Virus record (IMG/VR): IMGVR_UViG_3300025687_000014
Coordinates: 1 to 38,789 of that record
Strand: one strand, 5' to 3'
Source of the DNA: a virus
Length of the DNA: 38,789 bases
Shown here: positions 38,411 through 38,789 of the stretch, piece by piece
Layout: every line of letters starts with the position of its first letter
Position numbering within the stretch: the first letter of the stretch is position 1
The notes under the pieces: model-generated
Told to the model about the DNA's origin: nothing
Seen by the model: only the letters and a program-made list of their open reading frames with translations
Database searches by the model: none
Position numbers and translations under genes: made by a program

Positions 38411-38789
38411 TTGGTCTTCCCTTTTGGTGTTGGCGACCCCAGAGATGACATTGACCGAGTTGCCCGTGAACTAACCGGCAACCAGTTTCGCCTGAAACGT
38501 GACGACCCAGACGCAGGGCAGAAGTTCCTCGATTTCGTGGCGCAGTCTGAGCAGGACTTTGCACAGATTCAGCAGTCACCTGTTCCAACTGGTGTTCAGG
38601 CGACACCCGCTGCTGCACAGCCAACGGCATCCCCTGTCGATCTTCAACCGCCTCGTGATAAAGGCGCAATGCAGCGTGCTGAGACATTCTTCAATGAAAC
38701 TCCACTAGGACAAGGGCTTCTTGGTGCTGGTCGATTCGGTCAGGAATTTACAGAGTCAGGAATGTTTGGTGCTGGCGGTATTGCAAGAC
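38411..38789 (+). CDS. Giant putative DNA-ejection protein, 5' part (continues at base 1)
   Basis: This is the true start of the 1552-residue protein that continues at base 1. Translation begins at TTG 38411, preceded by a strong Shine-Dalgarno (AGGGAGG, about six bases upstream). The first ATG seen at base 7 of the window is internal: the 86 codons before it are open and read MVFPFGVGDPRDD and onward. The N-terminal region is rich in Gln, Pro and Ala and looks flexible. The gene follows the 112-residue gene by 15 bases, in the same operon as terL and portal. Confidence 0.85.
   Translation, partial: MVFPFGVGDPRDDIDRVARELTGNQFRLKRDDPDAGQKFLDFVAQSEQDFAQIQQSPVPTGVQATPAAAQPTASPVDLQPPRDKGAMQRAETFFNETPLGQGLLGAGRFGQEFTESGMFGAGGIAR
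38663..38789. repeat. 127-bp terminal overlap, copy 2 (circular closure)
   Basis: Exact copy of bases 1-127; it lies inside the 5' part of the giant protein gene. See copy 1 for interpretation. Confidence 0.95.

Overview
This window is a complete, circularly closed genome of a tailed phage, probably a podovirus. The last 127 bases repeat the first 127 exactly, so the unit genome is about 38,662 bp, and the 1552-residue gene that begins at 38411 continues into base 1. I see no integrase, tRNA or recognisable DNA polymerase. The podovirus reading rests on three points: a large portal, a giant putative ejection protein between portal and scaffold, and no tail tube, sheath or tape-measure gene. 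The host cannot be fixed from sequence. The queuosine-type transporter plus phage TGT/DpdA-like pair, the many TTG/GTG starts, and small zinc-ribbon and generic phage genes resemble phages of aquatic Actinobacteria, but that is inference.

Layout. (1) The rightward late block runs from about 32668 through the closure point to 21782. In order it holds small zinc proteins, terL, portal, two small putative ejection or head proteins, the giant protein, scaffold, major capsid protein, decoration proteins, adaptor, putative nozzle, fibre, a triplicated surface-protein family, small basic proteins, and last a membrane module with a TatC homologue (20736-21599) and several tiny membrane proteins. (2) The leftward early block runs from 30586 to 21779. 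It encodes small zinc proteins, a DPPY methyltransferase, an Xre-type HTH protein, an SSB-like protein, a queuosine-precursor transporter (VUT/YhhQ type), a TGT/DpdA-like base-exchange enzyme and a RusA-type resolvase. (3) terS (30891-31364) sits alone and rightward, separated from terL by a leftward mini-operon of three genes (31483-32160).

Regulation. Four leftward promoters (near 25450, 27320, 30630 and 32205) each carry a TTGAC[AT] -35 next to a 14-bp palindrome close to GCATA-N4-TATGC, which looks like a shared operator. Eleven early genes are preceded by the same asymmetric sequence, GATTGGAGAA, which contains the Shine-Dalgarno. This is analogous to the start-associated sequences of some mycobacteriophages. 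A gene-free stretch of about 600 bp (27334-27936) is rich in hairpins and has its own rightward promoter pointing into a 67-nt long hairpin, so it is a candidate small RNA or replication region.

The points most worth following are the phage-borne TatC with a possible TatA-like partner, the import-and-insert route to 7-deazaguanine DNA, the structured gene-free region, and the shared operator and start-associated sequences. No endolysin or holin of a known family was recognised.
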